The position numbers and the translations under genes were made by a program. This document shows, in pieces, positions 33,468 through 43,500 of a stretch of DNA of 64,000 nucleotides. Positions within the stretch are counted from its first letter, which is position 1. The number at the start of each line of letters is the position of its first letter. The notes under the pieces are model-generated. The model searched no databases and had not been told where the DNA came from. It was given only the letters and a program-made list of their open reading frames with translations. This DNA comes from Verrucomicrobiia bacterium (GTDB lineage: Bacteria > Verrucomicrobiota > Verrucomicrobiia > Palsa-1439), in the NCBI GenBank assembly GCA_035577545.1, contig DATLVI010000004.1:186001-250000 (forward strand), written 5' to 3'.

Positions 33468-35885
33468 ATGAAACGAACCACCATCGTCGGAAGCCTTGCT
33501 TTTCTTTTTCTGTTCAGCAGCTATTGCGACAGCGCTTCAGCTGCGACGCTAACGAATATTTACGTGTTTACGGCCGGTAATGATGGGTACGATCCCAATG
33601 GAGTTGTTCAGGGCAGCGACGGCAATCTTTACGGCACGACAGCCTACGGTGGCACCAACGCGGATTGCGGGACCGGTACTGTTGGAACAGTGTTCAAAAT
33701 CAGTCCGAGTGGTGGCACCTTTACGACTCTTTGCTCGTTTCCCAGCAGCGATAGTCGCGGTCCCTATGCCGGTGGTGCACTTGTCCAGGGCAGTGACGGT
33801 AATTTCTACGGCACAACCTCCGGCTGGGCGTGTTCCGATGGTACCGTGTTCAAAGTCAGTCCGAACGGTAGCTTTACGACTCTTTGCTCGGTGGACGGCT
33901 ATCCAGAGGCTTGGTTAGTGCAAGGCAGCGATGGCAATTTCTACGGCACGACGGCTTGGGATAGTGATTCGTCCATGTGCGGGGCAGGGTCAGTATTTAG
34001 TATCAGTACGAGCGGTAGTCTGACGACTCTCCACTGTTTCTCCTCAGACGGTTCGGAGGGTGCCGGACCAATTGGCGCGCTAGTGCAGGGCAGTGATAGC
34101 AACTTCTACGGTGTGGCCCATTCCAGCGGGGAAAACTACGTTGGCACGCTGTTCAGAATTACTCCGAGCGGCACCTTTGCCACCCTACACCAATTCGATG
34201 GCACTGACGGAGCCGGTCCACTCGGGCTCGTGCGGGGCGTCGACGGTAATTTTTACGGCATCACAGAATCCGGGGGCCCAAATTGGAATAGTCCCGATCC
34301 TGACGTCGAGAGTCAGGGCAACATTTTCAGAATCACTCCAAGCGGAAGCTTTACGGATCTTTACGACTTTAGCGGAAGTGACAATGCGTCTGCTGACGCT
34401 TGGCTGACGCAAGGCAGCGACGGCAATTTCTACGGGGTCACTATGGTTGGAGGATCAAACTTGGACGTCTACGGCGGTGCCTACGGGGAGATATTCCGGA
34501 TCAGCCCAAGCGGGGACTACACGAATCTTTACGAATTCGGAGGGGGTGATGGTGATGGACGATATCCAAATGCCAGGCTTACGCAGGGTTGCGACGGCAA
34601 TTTCTACGGGACGACAATAGAAGGCGGCGGGCCCGGTCACGGTGTTATCTTCAAGCTCATCGTTCCCTTTAATTCTCTCAATCCACCACCGAATCAGGTC
34701 AGCGCCATCCAGATTGTGGGTTCCAATGTAGTCATCACGGTTCCGTCCATCTTCGGCGAGCACTACCAACTGCAGTACCGCAACTCAATGACGGACGGGT
34801 CATGGTCCGATGTTGTCGGCGCCTCGGTCAGCAACAGCATCGGCGGCCCCCTCACGTTGATCGACTACGGCGGCGCGGTCAACACGCAACGATTCTACCG
34901 TGTTGATGTGTTCGCCTGCTCCGCCGACGCGTACTCGGATCCGGTGGGATTCGTCACACTGACGGCCGAAGGGACAAACGCCCCCGGTAGCCCGGCGTAC
35001 TCATTTTTGGGCCTGGGCTTGACGCAGATTCCGGCGCTCCGCGGGGTCGTCGGCACGGTTTCCGGCACGCAAGTTCCGCTGGACAGCCCACTATCACCCG
35101 GCCAGTACAACAGCGTTTCCAATGGCCCTTTGTATTATATCGAGGTCACAAGCGGAACGTCGGCGGGGTTTACCGATGATGTCGTGAGCAATGACGCGGT
35201 GAATGTGTTCACCGCCAACGACGATTCGTCCGTAATCGCCAACGGGTCAACCTACAAATTGTATCCGCACTGGACCATCGCCAGCGTTTTCGGGACAACC
35301 GACCAGGTCGGCCTCGATCAAGGAGCTTCGGGCGACCAAATTCTGGTTCAAAATCCGGTAACACAGACCTTCTCGACGTACTACTACACGACCGCCACGA
35401 AGGCATTAACTGCTGGCTGGAAGTCTGCGGGCTCCGGAAACGCGGATGCTGCGCAAACGCCGCTCTACAACAATCAAGGCATTCTCATTAACCGCCAACC
35501 GGGTACGAACCTCACATTCAAGTCGGTTGGCGCAGTGAAGCTCGGACCGACAATTGTACCGTTGTTCGGACCTGGGAATCAAATACCCGCTAACGTCTAT
35601 GCGGCGGCCATCACCCTATCGAATAGCGGGTTGTACACGGACGGTGTTTCGACCGATAGCTTTGTCTTTGGTTCGGATTATGTGCTGATCCATGACGATA
35701 CGGCTGGAGTTTACAACACGTATTTCTATACAACGGCCACGAAGTCGCTTACGGCTGGCTGGAAGCAAAGCGGTACTGGCAATACCGATGCGGGCGGGAC
35801 TATGATTGCAGTGGGTTCCAGTATCCTAATTCAACTCCAGTCCGGCCATAACGGCTTCAACTGGAAGATGCCTGCTCCGTACTGA
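33468..35885 (+). CDS. Secreted GloVer (TIGR03803) repeat propeller with a TIGR02597-type tail
   Basis: An 805-residue exported protein (signal 'TIVGSLAFLFLFSSYCDSAS'). Residues about 30-395 hold repeats of roughly 50 residues centred on 'LVQGSDGNFYGTT' and 'VFKISPSG', at least seven copies, the TIGR03803 'GloVer' repeat that probably builds a beta-propeller. Then comes a small beta-sandwich ('YQLQYRNSMTDGSWSDVVGA', 'QRFYRVDVF', about 420-480) and a tail of about 320 residues with two related halves ('YYYTTATKALTAGWKSAGSG' and 'YFYTTATKSLTAGWKQSGTG') as in TIGR02597 proteins of Verrucomicrobia. AAGGAGGAG precedes the ATG. Cell-surface adhesion or binding is a guess. Confidence 0.88.
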   Translation: MKRTTIVGSLAFLFLFSSYCDSASAATLTNIYVFTAGNDGYDPNGVVQGSDGNLYGTTAYGGTNADCGTGTVGTVFKISPSGGTFTTLCSFPSSDSRGPYAGGALVQGSDGNFYGTTSGWACSDGTVFKVSPNGSFTTLCSVDGYPEAWLVQGSDGNFYGTTAWDSDSSMCGAGSVFSISTSGSLTTLHCFSSDGSEGAGPIGALVQGSDSNFYGVAHSSGENYVGTLFRITPSGTFATLHQFDGTDGAGPLGLVRGVDGNFYGITESGGPNWNSPDPDVESQGNIFRITPSGSFTDLYDFSGSDNASADAWLTQGSDGNFYGVTMVGGSNLDVYGGAYGEIFRISPSGDYTNLYEFGGGDGDGRYPNARLTQGCDGNFYGTTIEGGGPGHGVIFKLIVPFNSLNPPPNQVSAIQIVGSNVVITVPSIFGEHYQLQYRNSMTDGSWSDVVGASVSNSIGGPLTLIDYGGAVNTQRFYRVDVFACSADAYSDPVGFVTLTAEGTNAPGSPAYSFLGLGLTQIPALRGVVGTVSGTQVPLDSPLSPGQYNSVSNGPLYYIEVTSGTSAGFTDDVVSNDAVNVFTANDDSSVIANGSTYKLYPHWTIASVFGTTDQVGLDQGASGDQILVQNPVTQTFSTYYYTTATKALTAGWKSAGSGNADAAQTPLYNNQGILINRQPGTNLTFKSVGAVKLGPTIVPLFGPGNQIPANVYAAAITLSNSGLYTDGVSTDSFVFGSDYVLIHDDTAGVYNTYFYTTATKSLTAGWKQSGTGNTDAGGTMIAVGSSILIQLQSGHNGFNWKMPAPY

Positions 35886-36100
35886 GACTGGCGAGGGTTC
35901 GGGCAAACGCCACAGGCTGGAAGTCTGAAGGTTTTTGTCACTGGCCTGTCAACAACGAACGCGCCGCATCGGCGCAAGGCGGGCTCGCACGGCTGTAGTC
36001 GATCCCCCCGCATATGGCATGGAATAAGAGGTATCACGTTGAGGGCCAGTGTTAATCTGCCCTCCAACCATCCTTCTTGCAAGAAAGTTGCTAAAAAGTG

Positions 36101-36129
36101 TTGACACCCGGATGCGAAACCGTTATACG
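36101..36129 (+). promoter_or_regulatory. Sigma-70-type promoter of the PEP-CTERM gene
   Basis: A perfect TTGACA (36101-36106) is 17 bp from TATACG (36124-36129). The start codon follows about 94 bp later, leaving a leader with GGAGCGTTTTACC at 36144-36156, which resembles the inverse of the GGTAAAGCGTTT found upstream of two neighbouring genes. The rest of 35886-36222 shows nothing else. Confidence 0.65.
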
Positions 36130-36222
36130 GGATACTGACGTTTGGAGCGTTTTACCAGTACGGTGAAACGAGACGTCAAGCGACGAGGCGAGGTTAACAT
36201 CTAAGCGAGGGAGATGGTGAGT

Positions 36223-37110
36223 ATGAAAATGTCTTATCGGTCAATCTGTCTTTACAGCACCATGGCGGCTGCTGCATTTCTTTTGTCCACTATACAAGCG
36301 CGAGCGATTACTGTCGATGGGACGCTGGATGCGGGCTACGGCAGCGCGCTGGCGATCCAGGGGAATCCCACTGGTTTCGGGGACAGCACCGTTGGAGACG
36401 GCACGTCAGGCGGCGGTTCGGAATTGGATGCCGGTTACGGCACGATTAGCGGCGGGAACCTCTATTTGTTTCTTGCGGGCAACCATGAGAGCAACGGCAA
36501 CCACGTAAATGTGTTTATTTCTGGCGGCGCCGCGGGTCAAAGCACCCTTGCTGTACCCACCACTGCCACGATGCAACAGATGAACGGGTCGAAGTTTAGC
36601 CCCGGCTTCCAAGCCACGTTCGCGTTGGACGTGAACGACTTTACGGGCACCAACTACGTCGAAGAGTATACTTTGACGGGCGTCCCTGCGGGCGGTTTTG
36701 TGGGCTCGATCCCTCTCTCGGGCGGGATTGGAACCGGCACCCCCGGCGTAAGCACGATTGGGGACAACAACAAAAACGCTGGTGGCATCACCGGCAGTTC
36801 GGCCACCTCGGCCCAGGCGCTTTCGGTTGGGACCGGTTTGGAATTGCAGATCCCTCTCGCCTCAATCGGATGGACGGGTGGCTCAATCTCCGTGCTGGCC
36901 GATGTTAACGGCGGCGGCGACAGCTTCCTCTCGAACCAGTTCCTTCCAGGTTTGCCTTCCGGAACGGGCAACTTGGGAAATAGCGGGCGGTTTGATTTCA
37001 GTGGAACTGCCGGTCAGTTTTTCACCGTGGCGGTTCCCGAACCCTCATCGATCGGTCTCGTAGTGGTCGGACTGCTCGGTGCGTTGACGATTCGCCGTCG
37101 CAAAGCCTAA
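36223..37110 (+). CDS. PEP-CTERM sorted secreted protein
   Basis: The 295-residue protein has a signal peptide ('SICLYSTMAAAAFLLSTIQA'), one copy of a domain starting 'ITVDGTLDAGYG' and containing 'GGSELDAGYGTISGGNLYLF', 'LAGNHESNGNHVNVFISGGA' and 'GLELQIPLASIGW', then the PEP-CTERM signal 'VPEPSSIGLVVVGLLGALTI' followed by RRRKA. PEP-CTERM proteins are processed by exosortase EpsH-type enzymes and usually go to the cell surface or exopolysaccharide. The domain recalls the opening of CBM9/DOMON-like domains (I-x-DG-x-L-D-x-x-Y) but I cannot assign it. The start at 36223 (GGGAG 10 bp upstream) is preferred; ATG 36214 is in frame. The next gene has two copies of the domain. Confidence 0.9.
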   Translation: MKMSYRSICLYSTMAAAAFLLSTIQARAITVDGTLDAGYGSALAIQGNPTGFGDSTVGDGTSGGGSELDAGYGTISGGNLYLFLAGNHESNGNHVNVFISGGAAGQSTLAVPTTATMQQMNGSKFSPGFQATFALDVNDFTGTNYVEEYTLTGVPAGGFVGSIPLSGGIGTGTPGVSTIGDNNKNAGGITGSSATSAQALSVGTGLELQIPLASIGWTGGSISVLADVNGGGDSFLSNQFLPGLPSGTGNLGNSGRFDFSGTAGQFFTVAVPEPSSIGLVVVGLLGALTIRRRKA

Positions 37111-37142
37111 CCATACAATTCGCTCAATCATCGAGCATGCCG

Positions 37143-37177
37143 ACGAGCCCCGCAGAGTTGCGGGGCTCGTTGTTTTT
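37143..37177 (+). terminator. Intrinsic terminator after the PEP-CTERM gene
   Basis: ACGAGCCCCGC and GCGGGGCTCGT make a perfect 11-bp stem with a 6-nt loop (AGAGTT), followed by TGTTTTT. The stem core resembles that of the terminator after the HU gene. Confidence 0.9.
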
Positions 37178-37201
37178 AGCCCGATACATTCTTTGGTTCG
37201 T

Positions 37202-37229
37202 CGAATTTGTTGCCAAATGGGCAAATTCG
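37202..37229. promoter_or_regulatory. 8-bp inverted repeat before the BACON-domain gene
   Basis: CGAATTTG (37202-37209) and CAAATTCG (37222-37229) enclose 12 bp that hold a second small inverted pair (TTGCC/GGCAA). A TTGACA at 37292-37297 downstream may be the -35 of the next gene, though no good -10 box is visible. This could be an operator. Confidence 0.3.
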
Positions 37230-37401
37230 CGTCAAACCGAGGCGGATCAATCAATGACCATGGCAGCAAGCCTTTTTAAGGCATTTAGTAGTTGACAACG
37301 GATCGGCGGACATGGTAGGGGTAAGTGGTAAAGCGTTTCGACTGATTTGGCAGCGTTGAGTGCAAAACCGGCGAGAGATAGAGAATAGGAGCCTTAGTGT
37401 T

Positions 37402-39732
37402 ATGAAATCTACCTTTGCAGTGTTCGTTGCGGCCTTGTTGGCAATCCCCACCATCACGAAAGCACAGATCGTCATCGATGGCTCATTGGACGCGCAGTAC
37501 GGATCAGCCATTGTCACCCAGAAGCTCGGCACATCGACTTTCAAGAACAACGAGACGAACGTCGACGCCTCCAGCGGCTCCGAACTCGATGCAGCGTACG
37601 GAACGATTTCCAACGGCGTGCTGTACATGTTTATCGCGGGAAACATAGACTCGGGCGGGGCTGATTCAAGTGGCAATCCTTTCGACAAGCTCCAGATCTT
37701 TTTCATGACCGGGCCTGGCGGTGATCACACACTGGGGACCAATTACAATGGCGCCGCTGATTTTGGTCGCCTTAACAACCTGGGCGTTAACGGTGGCCCC
37801 CAGCAAAACGGTGATCCCGGGTTGACCTTCGATACCGGTTTCGCGGCAAATTACTGGATCGGCGTGACCGTTGGGGGCGCTGGTGTCGGGCCGACAATGT
37901 ACCTGAATCGTGAAGTGGTTTGCGCCGGATGCGATGGCGAATTCCTCGGCTCGGTTCTTCCAAGCAACGCGCCTCCTGCCAACATTTTCGTGGACGGCAC
38001 GTTCGGCATTCGGGCCGCCATCAATAACAGCAATACCAATGGCGTCCAAGGGGACCTTTCGGGTTGCGAAGTCAATGGCGCGCCATTTAATCCACAAAAC
38101 GTCACCAAGGGCCTTGAACTGGCCATCCCGCTCAGTGCCATCGGCAATCCGACCGGACAGGTTTCCATCTGCATATTTATGACAGACGATGGGTTTGCCA
38201 GTATGTACAATCAGGTTCTCGGCCCGATCTGGGATGGCACGCCGACGTTCTGCCAGGGTAGCTTCGGCAGTGCAAGTGCGGTCAATTTCAGCGCGCTTCC
38301 GGGGACGCATACATTTACGTTTGCGGTTCCGCCGTGTAACGCCTTCTTGCTGAGTCCTGCCACGACTAACTTTGCTGTCAATGGCGGCGTGGGTACCGTG
38401 GGTGTCGTCGATCAAGGCGCCTGCTCTTGGACAGCGTCCAGCAGCCAACCGTGGCTCACGATTACAGGCGGTGCGAGCGGTGTGGGCAATGGCACCATTA
38501 CTTATTCCGTGGCAACCAACACGACGATCGACGCGCGCACGGCGAGCATTATCGTTTCCGGGCAGTTTGTGACGGCGAGCGCGACGATTACTGAAGACGG
38601 CAAATTCCTGCCTCCATTGAGCAGCATCATCGTCGATGGTATCGCGGAATCGGCCTATGGATGCCCGATTGCCGTGCAAATCCAGGGCACGGGATTTGGC
38701 AATAGTGTCGGCACGAACCTCATGTCGAATAGCGGCGGTTCCGAACTCGATGCGGCGTATGGACTCGTTAAGGACGGCGTGTTGTTCCTGGTATTCGCGG
38801 GGAATCTGGAGAACAACAATAACAAGCTGGATATTTTCTTCTCGACCGGTGCACCCGGACAAAACACGCTTACCAATGTTAACCCCAACGTTGATTTTAA
38901 CGGCCTGAATGCCATGGGCGGGGCAACGAATGGCTCTACGCCCGGTCTGACGTTCGACGCCGGCTTTGCGGCCAGTTACTACATCAACGTGAACGGTGGG
39001 CAGGTTCCTTACCATTTGTATGGTAACTATGCCCAGATGTGGCCGGGCGGCACAAACAACGTCGGCGTGGCGACGAATGGGTACTTCCTGGGCTCGACCA
39101 CCACGACCAATGGCACGCTGTCCGGGGGCACGAATCCATTTCTTATCCAGGCAACCATCAACGATACCAATACGAACGGTGTTGACGGCACTTCCTGCGT
39201 TACGAATGGAGCAGGCGCGTTGCAGTCGGTGGCCGCGGCATTGGTCAGGTCTGGTGTTGAACTGGCCATACCTCTTGCGGCTCTCGGAAATCCGACGGGG
39301 CCGATCGCTGTTTGCGCGTTCATCAACAATCCGGGTCACACCTTCCTGTCGAACCAGATCCTCGGGCCCGTCGGCCCTACCACGAATGCGTGTCAGGGGC
39401 AGAGCAACCTGGGTACTGTTGGCGCCACCAGCACCATCAACCTTACCAACTTCCCCGGGCAGCATTTCTTCCTGGTCGGTCCGGAGATGGCCGTTAAGAG
39501 CGTGACGGTTCTCAATAACAACGCGACCGTCACCTATCAAACGGAAGCCAATGCGAACCTGTTGTACCGGGTGGAGCGCGCGACGGGTAACTATTCGACC
39601 AACAACGCGGCTTGGACACCGCTCTCGGGCTTTACCCCCGGCACGGGTGGGATTTTCACACAAATCGATAACAGTGTGACTTCCAAGACGAACGTCTACT
39701 ACCGCGTCCGTCAGACGCCGAACTGCCAGTAA
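37402..39732 (+). CDS. Secreted protein with two 'SELDAAYG' domains and a BACON domain
   Basis: A 776-residue exported protein (signal 'STFAVFVAALLAIPTITKAQ'). Domain 1 (about 22-310) opens 'IVIDGSLDAQYG' and has 'SGSELDAAYGTISNGVLYMF'. A BACON domain follows (about 318-405; 'WTASSSQPWLTITGGASGVG', 'GTITYSVATN'). Domain 2 (about 413-690) opens 'IIVDGIAESAYG' and has 'GGSELDAAYGLVKDGVLFLV'. The C-terminus ('YRVERATGNYSTNNAAWTPL', 'YYRVRQTPN') is the small module shared with other secreted proteins here. There is no PEP-CTERM signal, unlike the upstream paralogue. AGGAG lies 10 bp before the ATG at 37402. BACON domains are often linked to carbohydrate or mucin binding; function is otherwise unknown. 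Confidence 0.87.
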   Translation: MKSTFAVFVAALLAIPTITKAQIVIDGSLDAQYGSAIVTQKLGTSTFKNNETNVDASSGSELDAAYGTISNGVLYMFIAGNIDSGGADSSGNPFDKLQIFFMTGPGGDHTLGTNYNGAADFGRLNNLGVNGGPQQNGDPGLTFDTGFAANYWIGVTVGGAGVGPTMYLNREVVCAGCDGEFLGSVLPSNAPPANIFVDGTFGIRAAINNSNTNGVQGDLSGCEVNGAPFNPQNVTKGLELAIPLSAIGNPTGQVSICIFMTDDGFASMYNQVLGPIWDGTPTFCQGSFGSASAVNFSALPGTHTFTFAVPPCNAFLLSPATTNFAVNGGVGTVGVVDQGACSWTASSSQPWLTITGGASGVGNGTITYSVATNTTIDARTASIIVSGQFVTASATITEDGKFLPPLSSIIVDGIAESAYGCPIAVQIQGTGFGNSVGTNLMSNSGGSELDAAYGLVKDGVLFLVFAGNLENNNNKLDIFFSTGAPGQNTLTNVNPNVDFNGLNAMGGATNGSTPGLTFDAGFAASYYINVNGGQVPYHLYGNYAQMWPGGTNNVGVATNGYFLGSTTTTNGTLSGGTNPFLIQATINDTNTNGVDGTSCVTNGAGALQSVAAALVRSGVELAIPLAALGNPTGPIAVCAFINNPGHTFLSNQILGPVGPTTNACQGQSNLGTVGATSTINLTNFPGQHFFLVGPEMAVKSVTVLNNNATVTYQTEANANLLYRVERATGNYSTNNAAWTPLSGFTPGTGGIFTQIDNSVTSKTNVYYRVRQTPNCQ

Positions 39733-39889
39733 GTTTGCGCGTATCGCAAGAGAGCACTTTGTTATACCAGGCTGGGGGGACGCTGTAAGAACTGGGCGGC
39801 TCGCCCAGGAGGGCATTGTAGCCGCGACTTAATCGTTGTTCCCACGACGGACATCGAACCGTTTTGAGAGACGCGGAACATAAGTGATT

Positions 39890-40123
39890 ATGGTCAACAA
39901 GGCGTACGCCAACAACAATACCCCGATGGCAGGAAAGCGTAACATTCATCCCCAGGCGGAGAGAGGGAAGCAGACCACTGCCGATGTGCCGAATATTATC
40001 GGCTCCTCGAGCACATCCTTCAATTCGTCCACTCGCCGACCGATGTCTACGAAACACCGGCAAAACCTGTCCAAGTCCATGAAAGAATGGGCCAGGAGAA
40101 GGAAAGCGCAGGCGGGCCAGTGA
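39890..40123 (+). CDS. Doubtful small basic protein
   Basis: A 77-residue frame starting ATG at 39890, with a basic C-terminus ('STKHRQNLSKSMKEWARRRK'). That end loosely recalls NUMOD3-like DNA-binding helices ('xxxRxxLSxxMKxW'). There is no ribosome site, and the frame may be chance. It is listed because nothing else covers the stretch. Confidence 0.25.
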   Translation: MVNKAYANNNTPMAGKRNIHPQAERGKQTTADVPNIIGSSSTSFNSSTRRPMSTKHRQNLSKSMKEWARRRKAQAGQ

Positions 40124-40205
40124 GCCAACCAGGTTAAGTCGCCGTAGTAGTGCAAATTGCCCCGGTCGCGTGCGCGGGACCGATCAGGCGATTCGCAGAC
40201 GGGAC

Positions 40206-40234
40206 TTGTTTGCGACCCCAGCCACTGCTAATAA
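40206..40234 (+). promoter_or_regulatory. Likely promoter of tRNA-Leu
   Basis: TTGTTT (40206-40211) and TAATAA (40229-40234) are 17 bp apart, and the tRNA begins 12 bp later. Confidence 0.5.
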
Positions 40235-40245
40235 TTCTCAACGAC

Positions 40246-40327
40246 GCGGACGTGGCGGAATTGGCAGACGCGCAGGTCTTAGGAGCCTGTGGAGAAATCC
40301 GTGTGGGTTCGAGTCCCTCCGTCCGCA
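40246..40327 (+). tRNA. tRNA-Leu (anticodon TAG)
   Basis: Acceptor arm GCGGACG pairs with CGTCCGC (40320-40326), discriminator A at 40327. The anticodon stem CAGGT/GCCTG encloses the loop CTTAGGA, giving anticodon TAG. A long variable arm is present as in class II tRNAs. The T arm (GTGGG-TTCGAGT-CCCTC) has one T-T mismatch. CCA is not encoded. Confidence 0.93.
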
Positions 40328-40439
40328 CTCTTCTTCGCCTTTGGGGCAACAGCGAAGCGGATCCATTGCTTTCTCAGCGACATCTTTCAAATTTCGACAC
40401 GACGTTTCGCGAAGGCGATTACCCGCCCGATTTTGGGTC

Positions 40440-40467
40440 TTGCAGTCGGTCGGGGATTTGCTATTTT
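40440..40467 (+). promoter_or_regulatory. Possible promoter of tRNA-Gly
   Basis: TTGCAG (40440-40445) and TATTTT (40462-40467) are 16 bp apart, 20 bp before the tRNA. The gene may also be read from the tRNA-Leu promoter. Confidence 0.4.
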
Positions 40468-40487
40468 CGTACCTGTCTCCAACGGAA

Positions 40488-40564
40488 GCGAGCGTAGCTC
40501 AGTCTGGTAGAGCGTCACGTTGCCAACGTGAATGTCGAGGGTTCAAATCCCTTCGCTCGCTCCA
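40488..40564 (+). tRNA. tRNA-Gly (anticodon GCC)
   Basis: Acceptor GCGAGCG pairs with CGCTCGC (40554-40560), followed by discriminator T and an encoded CCA (40562-40564). D stem GCTC/GAGC, anticodon stem TCACG/CGTGA with loop TTGCCAA, giving GCC, and T loop TTCAAAT are all regular. Unlike the neighbouring tRNA-Leu, the CCA is encoded. Confidence 0.95.
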
Positions 40565-40596
40565 TTTTCATCTATTGGTCAGCATAGGAGGTCAGC

Positions 40597-43500
40597 ATGG
40601 ATCCGAGTATCTTTCTCTTGCTGTTGCTGCTGCTACTGGTGGTCGTTGGAGGACCCATCGCCCTGTTTGTCTGGCTCGGGACCAAAGCGTCGCGGGCGGA
40701 CCGCGGCGTGCGCACTCTCGAAACGCGTGTTGACTCCCTCCAAGTTGAGGTGCGCACCTTGCGGGATGTGCTCCGCAGCTATGAGGGCGTCAGTACCGGC
40801 TCGCCTGCGGCCGCCGCTCCACCACCGAAACCGGTTACAACGCCATTCGCCCCGCTGGTTCGGGTAACACCGTTGCCGCCGCCCATTGGGCAGCGTCCGC
40901 CACAAATCGTGCCGGTAAACGTGCCGGAAACGGAAGAGGCGACGACCGTCCCTCCACCAATTGAACCGCCGGTATCCCAACCTGCGTCATCACCCTGGGA
41001 GGATTTTGCTCCGGCCAGCGAGCGGCCCGCGGCATCTCCACCAGCGGCATCTCCACCAAAGGTGAGCTTGCCGTCAATCAACTGGGAACAATTCATGGGG
41101 GTGAAGTTGTTCGCGTGGATCGGCGGGTTGGCGCTGTTCCTCGGTCTCGCGTTCTTCGTGAAATATTCCTTCGATAACAATTGGGTGAGCCCGGAACTTC
41201 GCGTAGCTCTGGGGTATTTGATTGGGGCGGGCCTTCTGGTCGGCGGCTTGGTTTTGACGAAGCGCGAGTATTCCGTCCTGGGGCAGACCTTGTGTGCGAC
41301 GGGCGTACTGGCGTTGTACGCAAACATCTTCGCCTCGCACGCCTATTACCATCTTATTGGTGTCCTCCCTGCATTCGGCCTGATGGTATTGGTAACAGCG
41401 GTGGCCTTTCTGTTGGCGGTCCGGCTCGATGCGCAGGTGGTGGCGATTCTTGGCTTGCTGGGTGGGTTCCTGACCCCGGTCCTGCTCTCGACCGGCAAGG
41501 ACAACCCGCTCGGCCTTTTCAGTTATCTCGCGCTGCTCGACGCCGGCCTCATCGCCGTGGTCGCGCGCAAACGCTGGAACTATCTTGTCCTGCTCGCCGC
41601 GGCGGGCACGCTCTTGATGCAGATTGCGTGGACGGCCACGTTCTTTGCGCTGACAAAAGTGTTCATTGCCATGGGTGTCTTCCTGGGATTTGAGGCGCTC
41701 TTCCTGCTGGCGTTCGTGGTGACCGACCGTGAGGATCCATGGGTCAGCGCCTCGACCGTCGGCATGGCATTCGCACCGCTGGCGTTCACGCTGTATCTGC
41801 TGTCGTTTGGCGAGCTTGGCGCCAAGCCGTGGATTATCTTTACCTTCGTGCTCGTGGCGGATCTCGGGTTGCTGACGCTGACCATTCTGCGTAGCGCGCT
41901 GGCGCCCGCGCATCTGGCGGCAGGCCTCGCCGCGTTCTTTCTGCTGTCGATCTGGACGGTCAGCTACGTGTCGGGCGCGTTGCTGAACTGGGCGCTCGGG
42001 TTCTACCTGCTCTTTGCCATCCTGCACACCGCTTTCCCAATCGTTCTGCAACGTCTGCGGCCCGGTGCCATGCCGGTGTGGTGGGGCCATTTGTTCCCGT
42101 TGCTGGCGTTGGTGCTCGTCATGATCCCCGTAATGAAACTGCCCGAACTGGGTTGGCTGGTTTGGTTGTGCGTCCTGGCGCTGGATGTCGTCGTGTTCGC
42201 GCTGGCGCTCGTGACGTCGTCGGTGTTGGCGATCATCGGAGCGTTGGTGCTGACGCTCGGGGCGACAATGGTATGGCTGTTCAAGATACCGGCCGAAATG
42301 AGCGGAGTGCCGGACCTGCTGGTCGTGATCGGCGGATTTGCGTTGGTGTTCTTCGTGGTCGGGGTCTTTGCGGCTCGACGGATGGCGCTCAAACCGGCGG
42401 GAGGCGGGGTGAGCCTGCCAGAGTTCCCGTCGCTCCCATTCCTATCGGATAATGTGCAGGCGCAGGTCCCGGCGCTCTCTGCGATTCTGCCGTTTCTGCT
42501 GCTGATTATGGTGGTATTGCGGATGCCGATGACGAATCCGTCTCCGGTGTTCGGATTGGCGATGCTGTTGGTAGTGTTGCTCCTCGGCGTGGCGCGGTGG
42601 ACGGCGGCGGAATGGCTGACGGCGATCAGCCTCGTGTGCAGCGTCGCGCTGGAACATGCGTGGTATGAACAACGGTTTAAGGTGGATGCCGCCGTGGTGC
42701 CGCTGATTTGGTATCTGGCGTTCACGGCCGTGTTCACCATTTTCCCGTTCATTTTTCGGAAAGAATTGGAGAACTCTGTCGTGCCGTGGGCGGTGTCGGC
42801 GCTGGCCGGGCCGGCGCATTTCACGTTGGTATACCGGCTCGTGAAAGCGGTCTGGCCGAACCCGATGATGGGATTGTTGCCGGCGGCATTCGCCCTGCCG
42901 CCGTTGATCGGGTTGCTGGTGCTCTTGCGCATTCAGGGGCCGCAACGCCTGGCGCTGCTGGCGTGGTTCGGCGGGGCCACGCTGTTTTTCATCACGCTGA
43001 TTTTTCCAATCCAGTTCGAGCGCCAATGGATCACCATCGGCTGGGCGCTGGAAGGGACGGCGTTGCTTTGGCTCTTCCATCGGGTGCCGCATCCCGGGCT
43101 GCGGTTGGTGGGCGTGGGATTGTTGTGCGCGGCGTTTGGGCGATTGGCATTGAACCCCGCGGTGCTGGAGTACCACGCGCGTAGCGCGACACCAATCCTG
43201 AACTGGTTCCTCTACGCCTATGGGCTCACGGCAATCTGCCTGTTCGTAGGCTCGCGGTTGCTCGCGCCGCCACGGCAGGAGGTGCTGGGTGGCAATGCCC
43301 AGGTGGTTCTGGCGACGTTGGGTACCGTGTTGGCGTTTCTGCTGTTGAACATCGAAATCGCCGACTACTTCACGGCTCCCGGCTCTCATGCGCTGACATT
43401 CGAATTTTCCGGCAACTTCACCCGCGACATGACCTACTCGATTGCCTGGGCACTGTATGGATTGGTCCTGCTTGTCTTCGGCATCGCGAAGAAACTGCCG

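Larger units (their letters stand above)
39733..40245. other. Interval between the BACON-domain gene and the tRNA genes
   Basis: It holds a short perfect hairpin, CTGGGCG-GCT-CGCCCAG (39792-39808), with no T-run, which may end the preceding transcript, a doubtful small reading frame (39890-40123) and the tRNA-Leu promoter. Nothing else is recognised. Confidence 0.5.

Noticed and set aside
39792-39808. Hairpin after the BACON-domain gene as a terminator
   Set aside because: The 7-bp stem is perfect but no T-run follows on the coding strand, so I did not call it a terminator.
37666-39816. 716-codon open frame on the minus strand
   Set aside because: It lies antisense to the BACON-domain gene, has no recognisable motif and a composition rich in Arg, as expected from the complement of a GC-rich gene.
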